Shown piece after piece: positions 13,820-22,052 of a stretch of 27,333 nucleotides of DNA. The stretch is from contig CAJTOW010000047.1 in NCBI GenBank assembly GCA_910577655.1, positions 296 through 27,628 of the forward strand. The letters run 5' to 3'. Position numbers and translations under genes: made by a program. Positions within the stretch are counted from its first letter, which is position 1. Each line of letters opens with the position of its first letter. This DNA is from an uncultured Lachnospiraceae bacterium. Its GTDB lineage: Bacteria; Bacillota; Clostridia; Lachnospirales; Lachnospiraceae. Under the pieces are notes generated by a model. It was given only the letters and a program-made list of their open reading frames with translations. It was not told the origin of the DNA and searched no databases.

Positions 13820-13971
13820 GTTGCTGTTCACGGGGGTTCATTTTCTTGTCCGGCTGTGCCAGACAAGAAGCATCGGGTCTCCGTCCAATGAGGAAAACTG
13901 GACAAAAGCAGTCTTAAAAGTGAGCTTGACATTTGTTTTTGTCCAGTTTTCCACATCACGTGAACTGTTTC
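13820..13971 (+). mobile_element. Family-2 MITE, copy 2 (inverted relative to copy 1)
   Basis: About 152 bp, similar along its whole length to the reverse complement of 12050-12200, with the same two hairpins and GTTGCTGTTCACGGGG at the left end. Ends are more diverged, and the flanks CAGAATTT (13812-13819) and CAGGATCT (13972-13979) agree at 6 of 8 positions, consistent with an old target duplication. It separates the radical SAM gene from its partner gene. A short dyad, GGCAGAC/GTCTGCC, lies at 13781-13796. Confidence 0.78.
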
Positions 13972-14003
13972 CAGGATCTGATGAGTAATGGGGGAGCAAT
14001 AAT

Positions 14004-14768
14004 ATGACGATATTTGTGTGCAAAGAATCTGTAGATGATATTTTCTGCGGGATTTACGATGCCTGGATGAGCAGGCTTGGTCATAAGAATGTGCGTCTGG
14101 AGCTGACAGGCGGGGACAGTGAGCTGTTTTGTGAGTACCGGGAGGTCGTGGGGGATCCACAGAAAGCAGGAAAGGTAGCAGACAGTATACGGAAAAAGCT
14201 GGGCGAGACCGTCTACGAGACGGTCTATGAGGCGTTGCTGTCCTGGGAAAGAGGGCGGGCAGATATAGTATACCGGTTTTTGATCCATGCCTTTGCTGTA
14301 GGTCCCGGCATTCTGGATAGGCTTCAGATTCCGGCAGTGTACGAGCTTTTCCGTCTGGCCAGATATGTGTCCCGGGAACGGCACCACTATGTAGAATTTG
14401 TCCATTTTGCAGAGATGGAAGGAGGTATTCTCATAGGAAAGATCGAACCGAAGAATGATGTGGTGACCCTGGTGGCTCCCCACTTTTCAGACAGGATGCC
14501 GGAGGAGAACTGGATCCTCTACGATTGCCGCAGGAAGAAGGCGGTGGTCTGTCAGGCAGGCCGCGGCTGGGTAGTGGTCTTTGCGGATTCCCAGGAATGG
14601 CAGGCGCGCCTGGAGCAGGCCACAGACGAGAGGCAGTTTACCAGACTCTGGAAGACCTTCCATAAGTCTGTCGCCATAGAGGCACGGACCAACTACCGGT
14701 GCCAGCGGAATATGCTGCCCCTTCGGTTCCGGCCGATGATGGTAGAATTCTCCCCGGACAGCCAGTGA
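14004..14768 (+). CDS. Probable DNA metabolism protein, DUF4130 family (TIGR03915-like)
   Basis: A 254-residue protein of the TIGR03915 / DUF4130 family, typically encoded beside the radical SAM protein seen upstream. Recognisable stretches are TIFVCKESVDDIFCGIYDAW at the N-terminus, RFLIHAFAVGPGILDRLQIPAVYELFRLARYVSRERHHYVEFVHFAE split across the middle, and KTFHKSVAIEARTNYRCQRNMLP near the end. The C-terminal part is related to uracil-DNA-glycosylase-linked domains in other lineages. Biochemical role unknown; a DNA repair role shared with its neighbour is inferred. ATG 14004 follows GGGGGAG. It is probably cotranscribed from the LexA-controlled promoter unless the intervening repeat stops transcription. 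Confidence 0.85.
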   Translation: MTIFVCKESVDDIFCGIYDAWMSRLGHKNVRLELTGGDSELFCEYREVVGDPQKAGKVADSIRKKLGETVYETVYEALLSWERGRADIVYRFLIHAFAVGPGILDRLQIPAVYELFRLARYVSRERHHYVEFVHFAEMEGGILIGKIEPKNDVVTLVAPHFSDRMPEENWILYDCRRKKAVVCQAGRGWVVVFADSQEWQARLEQATDERQFTRLWKTFHKSVAIEARTNYRCQRNMLPLRFRPMMVEFSPDSQ

Positions 14769-14773
14769 ACTGT

Positions 14774-14908
14774 GTAACAGTTCAGATACCCCTTGAACTG
14801 TTACGGCATACGGCCTTTAGAATCGCTTTGCGATGGCCGTATGCTCTCCGGCCACTACGTTTTCGTACGGTCAGCGCAGCAAGTGCGCAGACTTGTCTGA
14901 ACTGTTAC
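14774..14908 (+). repeat. Family-1 folded intergenic repeat, copy 2
   Basis: A 135-bp repeat closely matching the reverse complement of 611-746. It starts with the 31-base hairpin (14774-14804), then a perfect GCATACGGCC/GGCCGTATGC stem, then CCGGCCACTACGTTTTCGTACGG and a GCGCAGCAAGTGCGC hairpin, and ends TCTGAACTGTTAC. The GCATACGGCC stem replaces a different but equally paired stem in copy 1. Confidence 0.78.
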
Positions 14909-14948
14909 CAGTTCTTACTGAAATGCCGCCAACTTCCGAAAATTCCGC

Positions 14949-14977
14949 TTGCTACTTTCCAGAACATCCCGTATAAT
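14949..14977 (+). promoter_or_regulatory. Promoter of the yifB-dprA-topA cluster
   Basis: TTGCTA (14949-14954) and a perfect TATAAT (14972-14977) are 17 bases apart, about 105 bases before the GTG start of yifB. Confidence 0.7.
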
Positions 14978-15080
14978 AAATATACAATTCTTTTCTTCCA
15001 AGACAATCTGGAGCATTCAGGGTACGTCCGTACCATATTCCAACTGTGAGAAGAAAGCAGAAAACGAAAGGAGATCGTGT

Positions 15081-16616
15081 GTGTTTAGTAAAGTGAATAG
15101 TGGAGGTCTGCGTGGGATTGAAGGGTATCTGGTTCAGGTGGAGGCAGATGTAAGCCGGGGACTGCCGGGATTCCATATGGTAGGATATCTGGCCGGTGAG
15201 GTGAAGGAGGCAGAGGACCGGGTCAGGACTGCTTTGCGCAATGCCGGTTTTGCGCTGCCTGCCATGAAGGTGACATTGAATCTTTCACCGGCAGATATCC
15301 GGAAGGAGGGTACCGGCTTTGATCTGCCTATTGCCATAGCGGTTCTGGCTTCTTATGGTGTTGTGAGGCGTCAGTCCCTGACAGGGATTGCCCTGATCGG
15401 GGAGCTGGGTCTGGATGGAACGGTGAAGCCAGTCAGGGGAATCCTGTCTATGGTTCTGGCCCTGGAGGAATTGGGAATCCGGCGCTGTTTCCTTCCGGCC
15501 GGGAACCTGGAGGAGGGGCTGGTGGTCCAGAATATGGAGATCTGTGCAGCCCATAATCTGCAGCAGGTGGTAGGATGTCTGGCGGCGCCGGGATCCGTAC
15601 AGGTGGAGACAGGGACAAAGAGTCAGGAGACAGAGGAGATACCGGTCTATCCGGTGGATTTTAAGGAGATCAACGGTCAGCTGCTGATGCGTCGGGCCAC
15701 AGAGATAGCTGTGGCGGGCCAGCACAATATTCTCTACATGGGCCCTCCGGGAAGCGGCAAAAGCATGGTCGCCCAGCGGGTACCCACCATCATGCCATCC
15801 ATGACCTTCCAGGAACAGCTGGAGGTCACCAAGGTACACAGTATCTGCGGCATGCTGCCTCCTGGCAGGGCCCTGGTCCGCAGCCGGCCCTTTCGGGCAC
15901 CCCATCATTCCATCAGTTCTGTGGCTCTGGTCGGAGGAGGGAGGATACCAACGCCGGGGGAGATCTCCATGGCTACCAGAGGTGTACTGTTTCTGGACGA
16001 GCTGCCGGAGTTTCCAAAAAGCACGCTGGAGCTTTTAAGGCAGCCTTTAGAGGAGCACCGTATTGTTATTTCCAGGGCTCAGGGATCCTATGAATTTCCG
16101 GCCCACTTCATGATTGTGGTGGCACTAAATTGCTGTCCCTGTGGATACTTTCCAGACAGGAACCGTTGTTCCTGTACCCAGGTTCAGGTGCAGAAGTATC
16201 TGAACCGTATATCCGGTCCATTGCTGGACAGGCTGGATATCTGTGTGGAGGCGGCGCCGGTGACCTATGGGGAGATGCGGGAATGTGCAGACAACGAACC
16301 TTCAGCAGTCATACGGAAACGGGTGGAAGAGGCCCGCAGGATCCAGAGGGAGAGGTTTGCCGATACCGGGATATTCTCTAACAGTGAGATGAGCATCCGG
16401 GATATCCGTATATACTGCCGACTGGAGGAAGAGGAGGAACGGTTTTTAAAGCAAACCTACCAGAAGATGCAGATGAGCGCCAGAGGCTGCAACAAGATCC
16501 TGAAGGTGGCAAGAACCATTGCGGATCTTGATGGGGCAGAGAGGATCCGGTGCAGCCATCTGTCAGAGGCTCTGGGCTACCGGGAGCTAAATGGGAAATA
16601 CTGGGGGAGGAGATGA
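15081..16616 (+). CDS. YifB/ComM-family Mg chelatase-like AAA+ ATPase
   Basis: A 511-residue AAA+ protein. The N-terminal domain begins VFSKVNSGGLRGIEGYLVQVEADVSRGLPGF, the standard ComM/YifB opening. Walker A GPPGSGKS lies near residues 218-225, Walker B VLFLDELPEF near 301-310, and a Cys-rich CCPCGYFPDRNRCSC segment follows. In Vibrio and Haemophilus, ComM is a branch-migration helicase for natural transformation; a role in recombination of DNA is likely here, with dprA adjacent. The GTG start at 15081 was chosen because AAAGGAG is spaced seven bases upstream and it gives the family N-terminus; in-frame ATGs upstream are not supported. Confidence 0.93.
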   Translation: MFSKVNSGGLRGIEGYLVQVEADVSRGLPGFHMVGYLAGEVKEAEDRVRTALRNAGFALPAMKVTLNLSPADIRKEGTGFDLPIAIAVLASYGVVRRQSLTGIALIGELGLDGTVKPVRGILSMVLALEELGIRRCFLPAGNLEEGLVVQNMEICAAHNLQQVVGCLAAPGSVQVETGTKSQETEEIPVYPVDFKEINGQLLMRRATEIAVAGQHNILYMGPPGSGKSMVAQRVPTIMPSMTFQEQLEVTKVHSICGMLPPGRALVRSRPFRAPHHSISSVALVGGGRIPTPGEISMATRGVLFLDELPEFPKSTLELLRQPLEEHRIVISRAQGSYEFPAHFMIVVALNCCPCGYFPDRNRCSCTQVQVQKYLNRISGPLLDRLDICVEAAPVTYGEMRECADNEPSAVIRKRVEEARRIQRERFADTGIFSNSEMSIRDIRIYCRLEEEEERFLKQTYQKMQMSARGCNKILKVARTIADLDGAERIRCSHLSEALGYRELNGKYWGRR

Positions 16617-16622
16617 GAAAAT

Positions 16623-17711
16623 ATGGATGAGAAACAGTATCTTTACTGCCTGATGCGGACGGGGTTTCTGGGAGCCGTTGCCATACGGAAAATTTATGAG
16701 TATTTTCAAAGCTTTTCAGGAATATTTAATATAGAAGAAAGAGAGCTTAAAGAAAGCAGACTCTTAAAAGAACGTCAGCTTCGTCTCTTTCTGGAATGGA
16801 AATCCAGATACCAGTCTTGTCTGGAGGAATATAAAAGGCTGTCTGCCAGAGGGATATTGTTTGTCTCTATGCTGGATGAGGCATATCCCAGCCGCCTTCT
16901 TGGTATTTACGACCATCCGGCAGCTCTTTTTGTCAAAGGGACCCTGCCTGAGGATGCTCCTATGGTGGCGATTGTGGGTGCCAGGGGCTGCTCCGCATAC
17001 GGAGAGCAGCTGGCGGAGGAATATGCCAGGGTTCTGGCGTCTGAAGGCGTGGGGATCGTCAGCGGGCTGGCTTTAGGGATCGACGGGGCCGCCCACAGGG
17101 GAGCGCTTCGCGGCGGCGGAAAGACCTACGGAGTGCTGGGATGTGGGGTCAATGTCTGCTATCCTTCGGCCAATTACCGGCTGTATGAGAGCATGATGGA
17201 GCAGGGGGCGGTGATTTCCGAGTTTCCGCCGGATGTACAGCCCAAAGCGAACCATTTCCCTATGCGCAACCGGATTATAAGCGGCATGGCGGATGTGGTT
17301 CTGGTAGTAGAGGCCAGGGAACGAAGCGGCTCCCTGATCACGGCCGAGCTGGGGCTGGAGCAGGGAAGGGAGATCTTTGCACTGCCGGGAAGGGTCACGG
17401 ATCATCTGAGCCGCGGCTGCAATCTGCTGATCCAGCAGGGCGCCCATATGGCAATTTCACCAAATGATATCCTGGAATATCTTGGAGTAAAATACCAAAA
17501 GAAACTGATTCTTTCTGAAAAAAATATAAAGAGGCTTGCAAAGAAAGAAAAAATGGTGTATAGTTGCCTGGATTTCATCCCAAAGCATATGGATGAAATT
17601 GTGAAAGAAAGCGGACTGGGTGTCAGCGAGTGCATGGCAGTTCTGCTTGAACTGGAGCTGGGCGGTTATGTATACCGCACAGCCGGTCAATATTATGGAA
17701 AAAGAATGTGA
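16623..17711 (+). CDS. dprA: DNA-processing protein DprA
   Basis: A 362-residue DprA. It loads RecA on incoming single-stranded DNA during transformation and binds single strands through a Rossmann-like fold. The core is visible: AIVGARGCSAYG, GIVSGLALGIDGAAHRGAL, TYGVLGCGVNVCYP, ANHFPMRNRIISGMAD and GREIFALPGR. A C-terminal winged-helix region (about 300-360) follows. The start is six bases after the yifB stop, behind GGAGGAGATG, so the two are likely cotranscribed. Normal length and no damage. Confidence 0.95.
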   Translation: MDEKQYLYCLMRTGFLGAVAIRKIYEYFQSFSGIFNIEERELKESRLLKERQLRLFLEWKSRYQSCLEEYKRLSARGILFVSMLDEAYPSRLLGIYDHPAALFVKGTLPEDAPMVAIVGARGCSAYGEQLAEEYARVLASEGVGIVSGLALGIDGAAHRGALRGGGKTYGVLGCGVNVCYPSANYRLYESMMEQGAVISEFPPDVQPKANHFPMRNRIISGMADVVLVVEARERSGSLITAELGLEQGREIFALPGRVTDHLSRGCNLLIQQGAHMAISPNDILEYLGVKYQKKLILSEKNIKRLAKKEKMVYSCLDFIPKHMDEIVKESGLGVSECMAVLLELELGGYVYRTAGQYYGKRM

Positions 17712-17727
17712 ATGTTTAGGAGTAGTT

Positions 17728-19806
17728 ATGGCTAAGAATCTGGTTATAGTAGAGTCGCCGGCAAAGGTTAAGACTATCAAGAAGTTTCTGGGCTCTACGT
17801 ATGAGGTGGACGCATCCAACGGACATGTCCGTGATCTGCCAAAGAGTTCTCTGGGAATCGATGTGGAGCATGATTACGAGCCCAAGTATATCACGATCCG
17901 CGGAAAGGGCGACATCCTGGCAAAGCTCCGCAAGGAGGCCAAGAAGGCAGAGAAGATCTATCTGGCAACGGACCCTGACCGGGAAGGGGAGGCTATTTCC
18001 TGGCATCTGATGAAGGCATTAAAGCTTGATGAGACAAATGACAAGAAGGTGTACCGTATAAGCTTCAATGAGATCACGAAAAATGCGGTGAAGACCTCCC
18101 TGAAATCTCCCAGGGAAATCGATATGGACCTGGTGAATGCGCAGCAGACCCGCCGGATTCTGGACCGTATGGTAGGATACAAGATCAGTCCCCTTCTGTG
18201 GGAGAAGGTGAAACGGGGGTTAAGTGCCGGACGTGTGCAGTCTGTGGCATTGCGGATGATTTGTGACAGGGAGGCGGAGATCGCAGCCTTTATCCCGGAG
18301 GAATACTGGAGCCTGGAAGCAGAGCTGAAGCAGAAGGGCGGACGCAAGACCCTGAAAGCAAAGTTCTATGGCACAGACGGGGAGAAGGTCACCATCCACA
18401 ACCAGGAAGAGATGAACAATATCATGGCAGACCTGGACAAAGAGGAATTCCTGGTGGAGGAGGTCAGTCATGGGTCGCGGGTCAAGAAGCCGCCGATTCC
18501 ATTTACTACCAGTACTTTGCAGCAGGAGGCCTCCAAGGTCTTGAATTTCTCGACCCAGAAGACCATGCGGATTGCCCAGCAGCTGTATGAAGGGGTGGAC
18601 GTAAAAGGACATGGGACCATCGGTCTTATCACCTATCTGCGTACAGACTCTACCAGGATCGCGGAGGAGGCAGATGCGGAGGCCAGACGTTATATCGGAT
18701 CCACTTACGGTGAAAAGTATGTATTGCAGAGTCAGGCAGTTCAGAAAAATGGCGGCAAAATACAGGATGCCCACGAGGCGATCCGCCCCACGGATATCTC
18801 CCTGACGCCGGTTCTGGTGAAGGAATCCCTTCAAAGAGACCAGTTTCGTCTGTACCAGCTGATTTGGAAACGGTTTGCGGCCAGCCGTATGCAGCCGGCT
18901 GTTTATGATACTACATCGGTCCGGGTGAAGGCGGGAAGGCAGATCTTCACGCTGTCAGCATCCAAGCTGGTTTTTGACGGATTTATGTCCGTATATGTCC
19001 AGGAGGACGAAAAGGAGGAGACCAACACTCTTTTTGCGGATCTGGACAAAGGAGATGTCCTGACCCTGTGCGGACTCCAGCCGGATCAGCATTTCACCCA
19101 GCCACCGGCCCACTATACAGAGGCCTCTCTGGTAAAGGCCCTGGAGGAGCAGGGGATCGGGCGGCCCAGTACTTATGCTCCCACCATCACCACGATTCTT
19201 GCCAGACGCTATGTGACCAAGGAGGAGAAGAAGCTTTATGTGACAGAGCTTGGCGAGGTGGTCAATGCCATCATGAAGGAATGCTTCCCCAGTATTGTGG
19301 ATACCCGCTTTACGGCCAATATGGAGCTGCTCCTGGACAAGGTAGGGGATGGGACCGTGAAATGGAAGACCGTTGTGGAGAACTTCTATCCGGATCTGGA
19401 TGAGGCAGTGAAGGTGGCGGAGAAGACACTGGAGTCGGTGAAGATCAGCGATGAAGAAACGGACATTCCCTGCGATGTGTGTGGCAGGAATATGGTGATC
19501 AAATACGGCCCCCACGGCAAGTTTCTGGCTTGTCCGGGCTTCCCGGAATGCAAGAATACAAAGCCTTATCTGGAGAAGATCGGTGTCCCCTGCCCTAAAT
19601 GCGGCAAGGAGATCGTTATCAAAAAGACCAAGAAAGGCAGACGGTATTTTGGCTGCGAGGATAATCCGGAATGTGATTTCATGTCCTGGCAGAAGCCATC
19701 TCTCCAGAAGTGTCCTGTATGCGGCAGTTATATGGTGGAAAAGGGCAGCAAGCTTCTATGTGCAGGAGAAGGCTGCGGGTACAGCATGAGCCTGAAGACA
19801 AAATGA
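17728..19806 (+). CDS. topA: DNA topoisomerase I (type IA)
   Basis: A 692-residue type IA topoisomerase that relaxes negative supercoils. The TOPRIM domain has IVESPAK (Glu9) and TDPDREGE (Asp82, Asp84, Glu86); the active-site tyrosine is Tyr303 in GLITYLRTDSTR; GRPSTYAPTI marks the core further on. Three C-terminal four-cysteine zinc ribbons are seen (CDVCGR...CPGFPEC; CPKCGK...CEDNPEC; CPVCGS...CAGEGC). ATG 17728 follows TTAGGAG 16 bases after the dprA stop; upstream in-frame ATGs would overlap dprA by about 90 bases without family similarity. Length and domains are normal for Firmicutes. Confidence 0.96.
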   Translation: MAKNLVIVESPAKVKTIKKFLGSTYEVDASNGHVRDLPKSSLGIDVEHDYEPKYITIRGKGDILAKLRKEAKKAEKIYLATDPDREGEAISWHLMKALKLDETNDKKVYRISFNEITKNAVKTSLKSPREIDMDLVNAQQTRRILDRMVGYKISPLLWEKVKRGLSAGRVQSVALRMICDREAEIAAFIPEEYWSLEAELKQKGGRKTLKAKFYGTDGEKVTIHNQEEMNNIMADLDKEEFLVEEVSHGSRVKKPPIPFTTSTLQQEASKVLNFSTQKTMRIAQQLYEGVDVKGHGTIGLITYLRTDSTRIAEEADAEARRYIGSTYGEKYVLQSQAVQKNGGKIQDAHEAIRPTDISLTPVLVKESLQRDQFRLYQLIWKRFAASRMQPAVYDTTSVRVKAGRQIFTLSASKLVFDGFMSVYVQEDEKEETNTLFADLDKGDVLTLCGLQPDQHFTQPPAHYTEASLVKALEEQGIGRPSTYAPTITTILARRYVTKEEKKLYVTELGEVVNAIMKECFPSIVDTRFTANMELLLDKVGDGTVKWKTVVENFYPDLDEAVKVAEKTLESVKISDEETDIPCDVCGRNMVIKYGPHGKFLACPGFPECKNTKPYLEKIGVPCPKCGKEIVIKKTKKGRRYFGCEDNPECDFMSWQKPSLQKCPVCGSYMVEKGSKLLCAGEGCGYSMSLKTK

Positions 19807-19862
19807 TTGCCCTGATCCTGGGGGCAGTCATGTGAGTGAATAAAACGAAAAATGCCTATAGA

Positions 19863-19898
19863 AAGGGACTGTAGCAGAGGAACAGTCCCTTTTTTTGC
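19863..19898 (+). terminator. Rho-independent terminator of topA
   Basis: AAGGGACTGT (19863-19872) pairs with ACAGTCCCTT (19882-19891), followed by TTTTTTT-type sequence. Confidence 0.9.
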
Positions 19899-19936
19899 AT
19901 AAATCCGTCAAAAAATCAAAAAATTTCGAAAAACTC

Positions 19937-19965
19937 TTGTTATTATCGGTTAATCATGCTAAAAT
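19937..19965 (+). promoter_or_regulatory. Promoter of codY
   Basis: TTGTTA (19937-19942) and TAAAAT (19960-19965) are 17 bases apart, 67 bases before the codY start. Confidence 0.75.
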
Positions 19966-20032
19966 CTAACCAGTATATCAGTATATGAAACTTAGTTCGT
20001 GATTATCAAAATAATTAAGGGGGTTTTTCGGA

Positions 20033-20809
20033 ATGAGCGTTCAGCTGTTGGACAAAACCAGAAAAATCAATAAATTATTGCATAATAACAACTCGCACAA
20101 GGTTGTGTTTAATGATATCTGTAAGGTGCTGAGCGAAATTTTGTTGTCCAATATTCTGGTGATTAGCAGGAAGGGGAAGGTTCTTGGTGTGGGGCTCTGT
20201 CCGGGAGTAGATGAGATTGAGGAGCTGATTGAAGACCAGGTAGGCGGATTCGTGGATCACATGCTGAATGAGCGTCTGCTCAGCATTCTGTCCACCAAGG
20301 AGAATGTCAATCTGGCTACTCTGGGTTTTGCAGAGGAAAACGTCCGTAAATACCAGGCGATCATTACGCCTATCGATATTGCGGGAGAGAGACTGGGGAC
20401 TTTGTTTATCTACAAGTGTGACGAGCAGTACGATATTGATGACATTATCCTCAGTGAATACGGGACCACAGTGGTTGGCCTTGAGATGATGCGTTCTGTC
20501 AATGAGGAGAATGCAGAGGAGACCAGGAAGGTACAGATTGTCAAATCAGCCATTGGAACATTATCTTTCTCCGAGCTGGAGGCCATCACCCATATTTTTG
20601 AGGAACTGGATGGCAACGAGGGAATCCTGGTAGCCAGCAAGATCGCGGACCGGGTAGGGATCACAAGATCCGTCATCGTTAATGCCCTGCGCAAGTTCGA
20701 AAGCGCCGGTGTAATCGAGTCCCGCTCGTCCGGGATGAAGGGAACCTATATCAAGGTTCTGAATGATGTGGTGTTTGAGGAGTTGAAGAGTATTAAGACT
20801 TCTAAATGA
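20033..20809 (+). CDS. codY: Global transcriptional regulator CodY
   Basis: A 258-residue CodY, the Firmicutes repressor that responds to branched-chain amino acids and GTP. The N-terminal GAF domain (about 1-155) opens MSVQLLDKTRKINKLL and includes NILVISRKGKVLG and GERLGTLFIYK; the C-terminal winged helix-turn-helix (about 195-258) has ASKIADRVGITRSVIVNALRK followed by ESAGVIESRSSGMKGTYIKVL split over the recognition wing. The start follows AAGGGGG. It has its own promoter and is separated from rpsB by a structured region with a terminator. Full length, with no anomalies. Confidence 0.97.
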   Translation: MSVQLLDKTRKINKLLHNNNSHKVVFNDICKVLSEILLSNILVISRKGKVLGVGLCPGVDEIEELIEDQVGGFVDHMLNERLLSILSTKENVNLATLGFAEENVRKYQAIITPIDIAGERLGTLFIYKCDEQYDIDDIILSEYGTTVVGLEMMRSVNEENAEETRKVQIVKSAIGTLSFSELEAITHIFEELDGNEGILVASKIADRVGITRSVIVNALRKFESAGVIESRSSGMKGTYIKVLNDVVFEELKSIKTSK

Positions 20810-20827
20810 AGCCGGTGCTTTATCCGG

Positions 20828-20961
20828 CCAGTAATCAGATTGTCAGTGCCGAATATATTGACAGCCTGCAAGGCGGAGGAAGGAGGCGATGCGGTGGCAT
20901 CGTTGACTGACGACAACGCGGCAGATGGCAAAATTGGCGGTGCTGAAAGTCTGATTAGTGG
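20828..20961 (+). ncRNA. Candidate structured RNA element between codY and rpsB
   Basis: Positions 20828-20851 can pair over 24 bases with 20938-20961, with few mismatches and some G-U pairs (the outer part is TAATCAG/CTGATTA). The enclosed region contains smaller stems such as GATGC/GCATC (20888-20901) and CGTTG/CAACG (20901-20918). A terminator follows directly at 20983-21026. The region has no convincing coding sequence and no match to T-box, SRP or tmRNA signatures I can recognise. It could be the structured 3' end of codY mRNA, a processed small RNA or a riboswitch-like domain. The remaining bases of the 386-bp gap belong to the terminator, rpsB promoter and rpsB leader. Confidence 0.4.
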
Positions 20962-20982
20962 CTGGACGGAGTCTGGTAATAC

Positions 20983-21026
20983 ACAGCCCGGACAAAGCCG
21001 GATGGCAGGCGGTCCGGGCTGTTTTT
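20983..21026 (+). terminator. Rho-independent terminator after codY
   Basis: ACAGCCCGGA (20983-20992) pairs perfectly with TCCGGGCTGT (21013-21022), followed by TTTTT. Confidence 0.9.
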
Positions 21027-21053
21027 GCGGTAAGAATCAATGCAAAAAACCTC

Positions 21054-21082
21054 TTGTCAAATAATTGAAGATATGGTATGCT
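21054..21082 (+). promoter_or_regulatory. Promoter of rpsB-tsf
   Basis: TTGTCA (21054-21059) and TATGCT (21077-21082) are 17 bases apart and start a leader of about 107 bases. Confidence 0.75.
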
Positions 21083-21100
21083 AAAAAAGCTGAAAAAACA

Positions 21101-21167
21101 CGTCTGCGGATTCCAAAAGCGGTGTCTGGCAGAGGCCAGGTCCTGGAGGAAGTACAAGATGCAGACG
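21101..21167 (+). other. Folded rpsB leader, possible autoregulatory site
   Basis: CGTCTGC (21101-21107) pairs perfectly with GCAGACG (21161-21167) just before the rpsB ribosome site. Inside, two mutually exclusive hairpins are possible: CTGGC/GCCAG (21126-21139) and CCAGG/CCTGG (21136-21146). Ribosomal protein S2 controls its own message in other bacteria, so a similar role is possible but not shown. Confidence 0.4.
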
Positions 21168-21195
21168 GAAGAAAAACCAAATGGAGGAAAATAAC

Positions 21196-21936
21196 ATGAG
21201 CGTTATTTCAATGAAGCAGCTTCTGGAAGCCGGTGTTCATTTCGGACACCAGACAAGAAGATGGAACCCTAAGATGGCTCCGTACATCTACACTGAGAGG
21301 AACGGCATCTACATCATCGACCTGCAGAAGTCTGTAGGCAAGGTGGATGAGGCTTACAATGCAGTATCTGATATCGCGGCCAATGGTGGTACGATCTTGT
21401 TCGTAGGGACCAAGAAGCAGGCCCAGGATGCGATCCGCACTGAGGCAGAGCGCTGTGGTATGTTCTATGTAAATGAGAGATGGCTGGGCGGCATGCTGAC
21501 CAACTTCAAGACGATCCGCAGCCGTATTGAGAGACTGAAAGCAATTGAGACCATGTCCGAGGACGGTACTTTTGACGTACTGCCCAAGAAGGAAGTTATC
21601 GCGCTGAAAAAGGAATGGGAGAAACTGGAGAAGAACCTGGGCGGTATCAAAGAGATGAAGAGACTGCCGGATGCGATCTTTATTGTAGATCCCAAGAAGG
21701 AAAGAATCTGTGTACAGGAAGCCCATACCCTGGGTATTCCGCTGATCGGTATCGCAGATACAAACTGTGATCCGGAGGAGCTGGATTATGTGATTCCGGG
21801 TAACGATGATGCAATCCGCGCCGTGAAGCTGATCGTGTCCAAGATGGCAGATGCAGTAATCGAAGCAAACCAGGGTGAAGCAGATGCAGATTTCTCTGAG
21901 ACTTTTGAGGCAGCAGAGGAGACTGTGGAGGCTTAA
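21196..21936 (+). CDS. rpsB: 30S ribosomal protein S2
   Basis: A 246-residue ribosomal protein S2 of the small subunit. Signature stretches are SMKQLLEAGVHFGHQTRRWNPKM, IYIIDLQKSV, FVGTKKQAQDAI, NERWLGGMLTNFKTI and IPLIGIADTNCDPE. The start at 21196 follows GGAGG by eight bases; the in-frame ATG at 21181 includes the ribosome site and is not used. The C-terminus is an acidic tail, as is common. Cotranscribed with tsf through the attenuator at 21953-21987. Confidence 0.97.
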   Translation: MSVISMKQLLEAGVHFGHQTRRWNPKMAPYIYTERNGIYIIDLQKSVGKVDEAYNAVSDIAANGGTILFVGTKKQAQDAIRTEAERCGMFYVNERWLGGMLTNFKTIRSRIERLKAIETMSEDGTFDVLPKKEVIALKKEWEKLEKNLGGIKEMKRLPDAIFIVDPKKERICVQEAHTLGIPLIGIADTNCDPEELDYVIPGNDDAIRAVKLIVSKMADAVIEANQGEADADFSETFEAAEETVEA

Positions 21937-21952
21937 ATCCTGACAGAAAGGG

Positions 21953-21987
21953 GTGCTTCGGCCTGACAGCAGGTTGAAGCACTTTTT
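21953..21987 (+). terminator. Attenuator-like terminator between rpsB and tsf
   Basis: GTGCTTC (21953-21959) pairs with GAAGCAC (21976-21982), followed by TTTTT. I see no clear promoter between here and tsf, so partial readthrough is probably how tsf is expressed. Confidence 0.7.
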
Positions 21988-22052
21988 CCGGTTTTATGCG
22001 GGACGGACAAGGACTGTTCCGCTCACAAAATTTATATATGGAGGACAATCAA

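Noticed and set aside
19918..19935. CodY-box-like sequence just upstream of the codY -35
   Set aside because: AAATTTCGAAAAAC resembles AATTTTCWGAAAATT only with a gap; ungapped there are too many mismatches to claim autoregulation.
20840..21064. 74-codon open frame in the codY-rpsB gap
   Set aside because: It covers the long-range stem and terminator; no good ribosome site; likely chance frame over a structured region.
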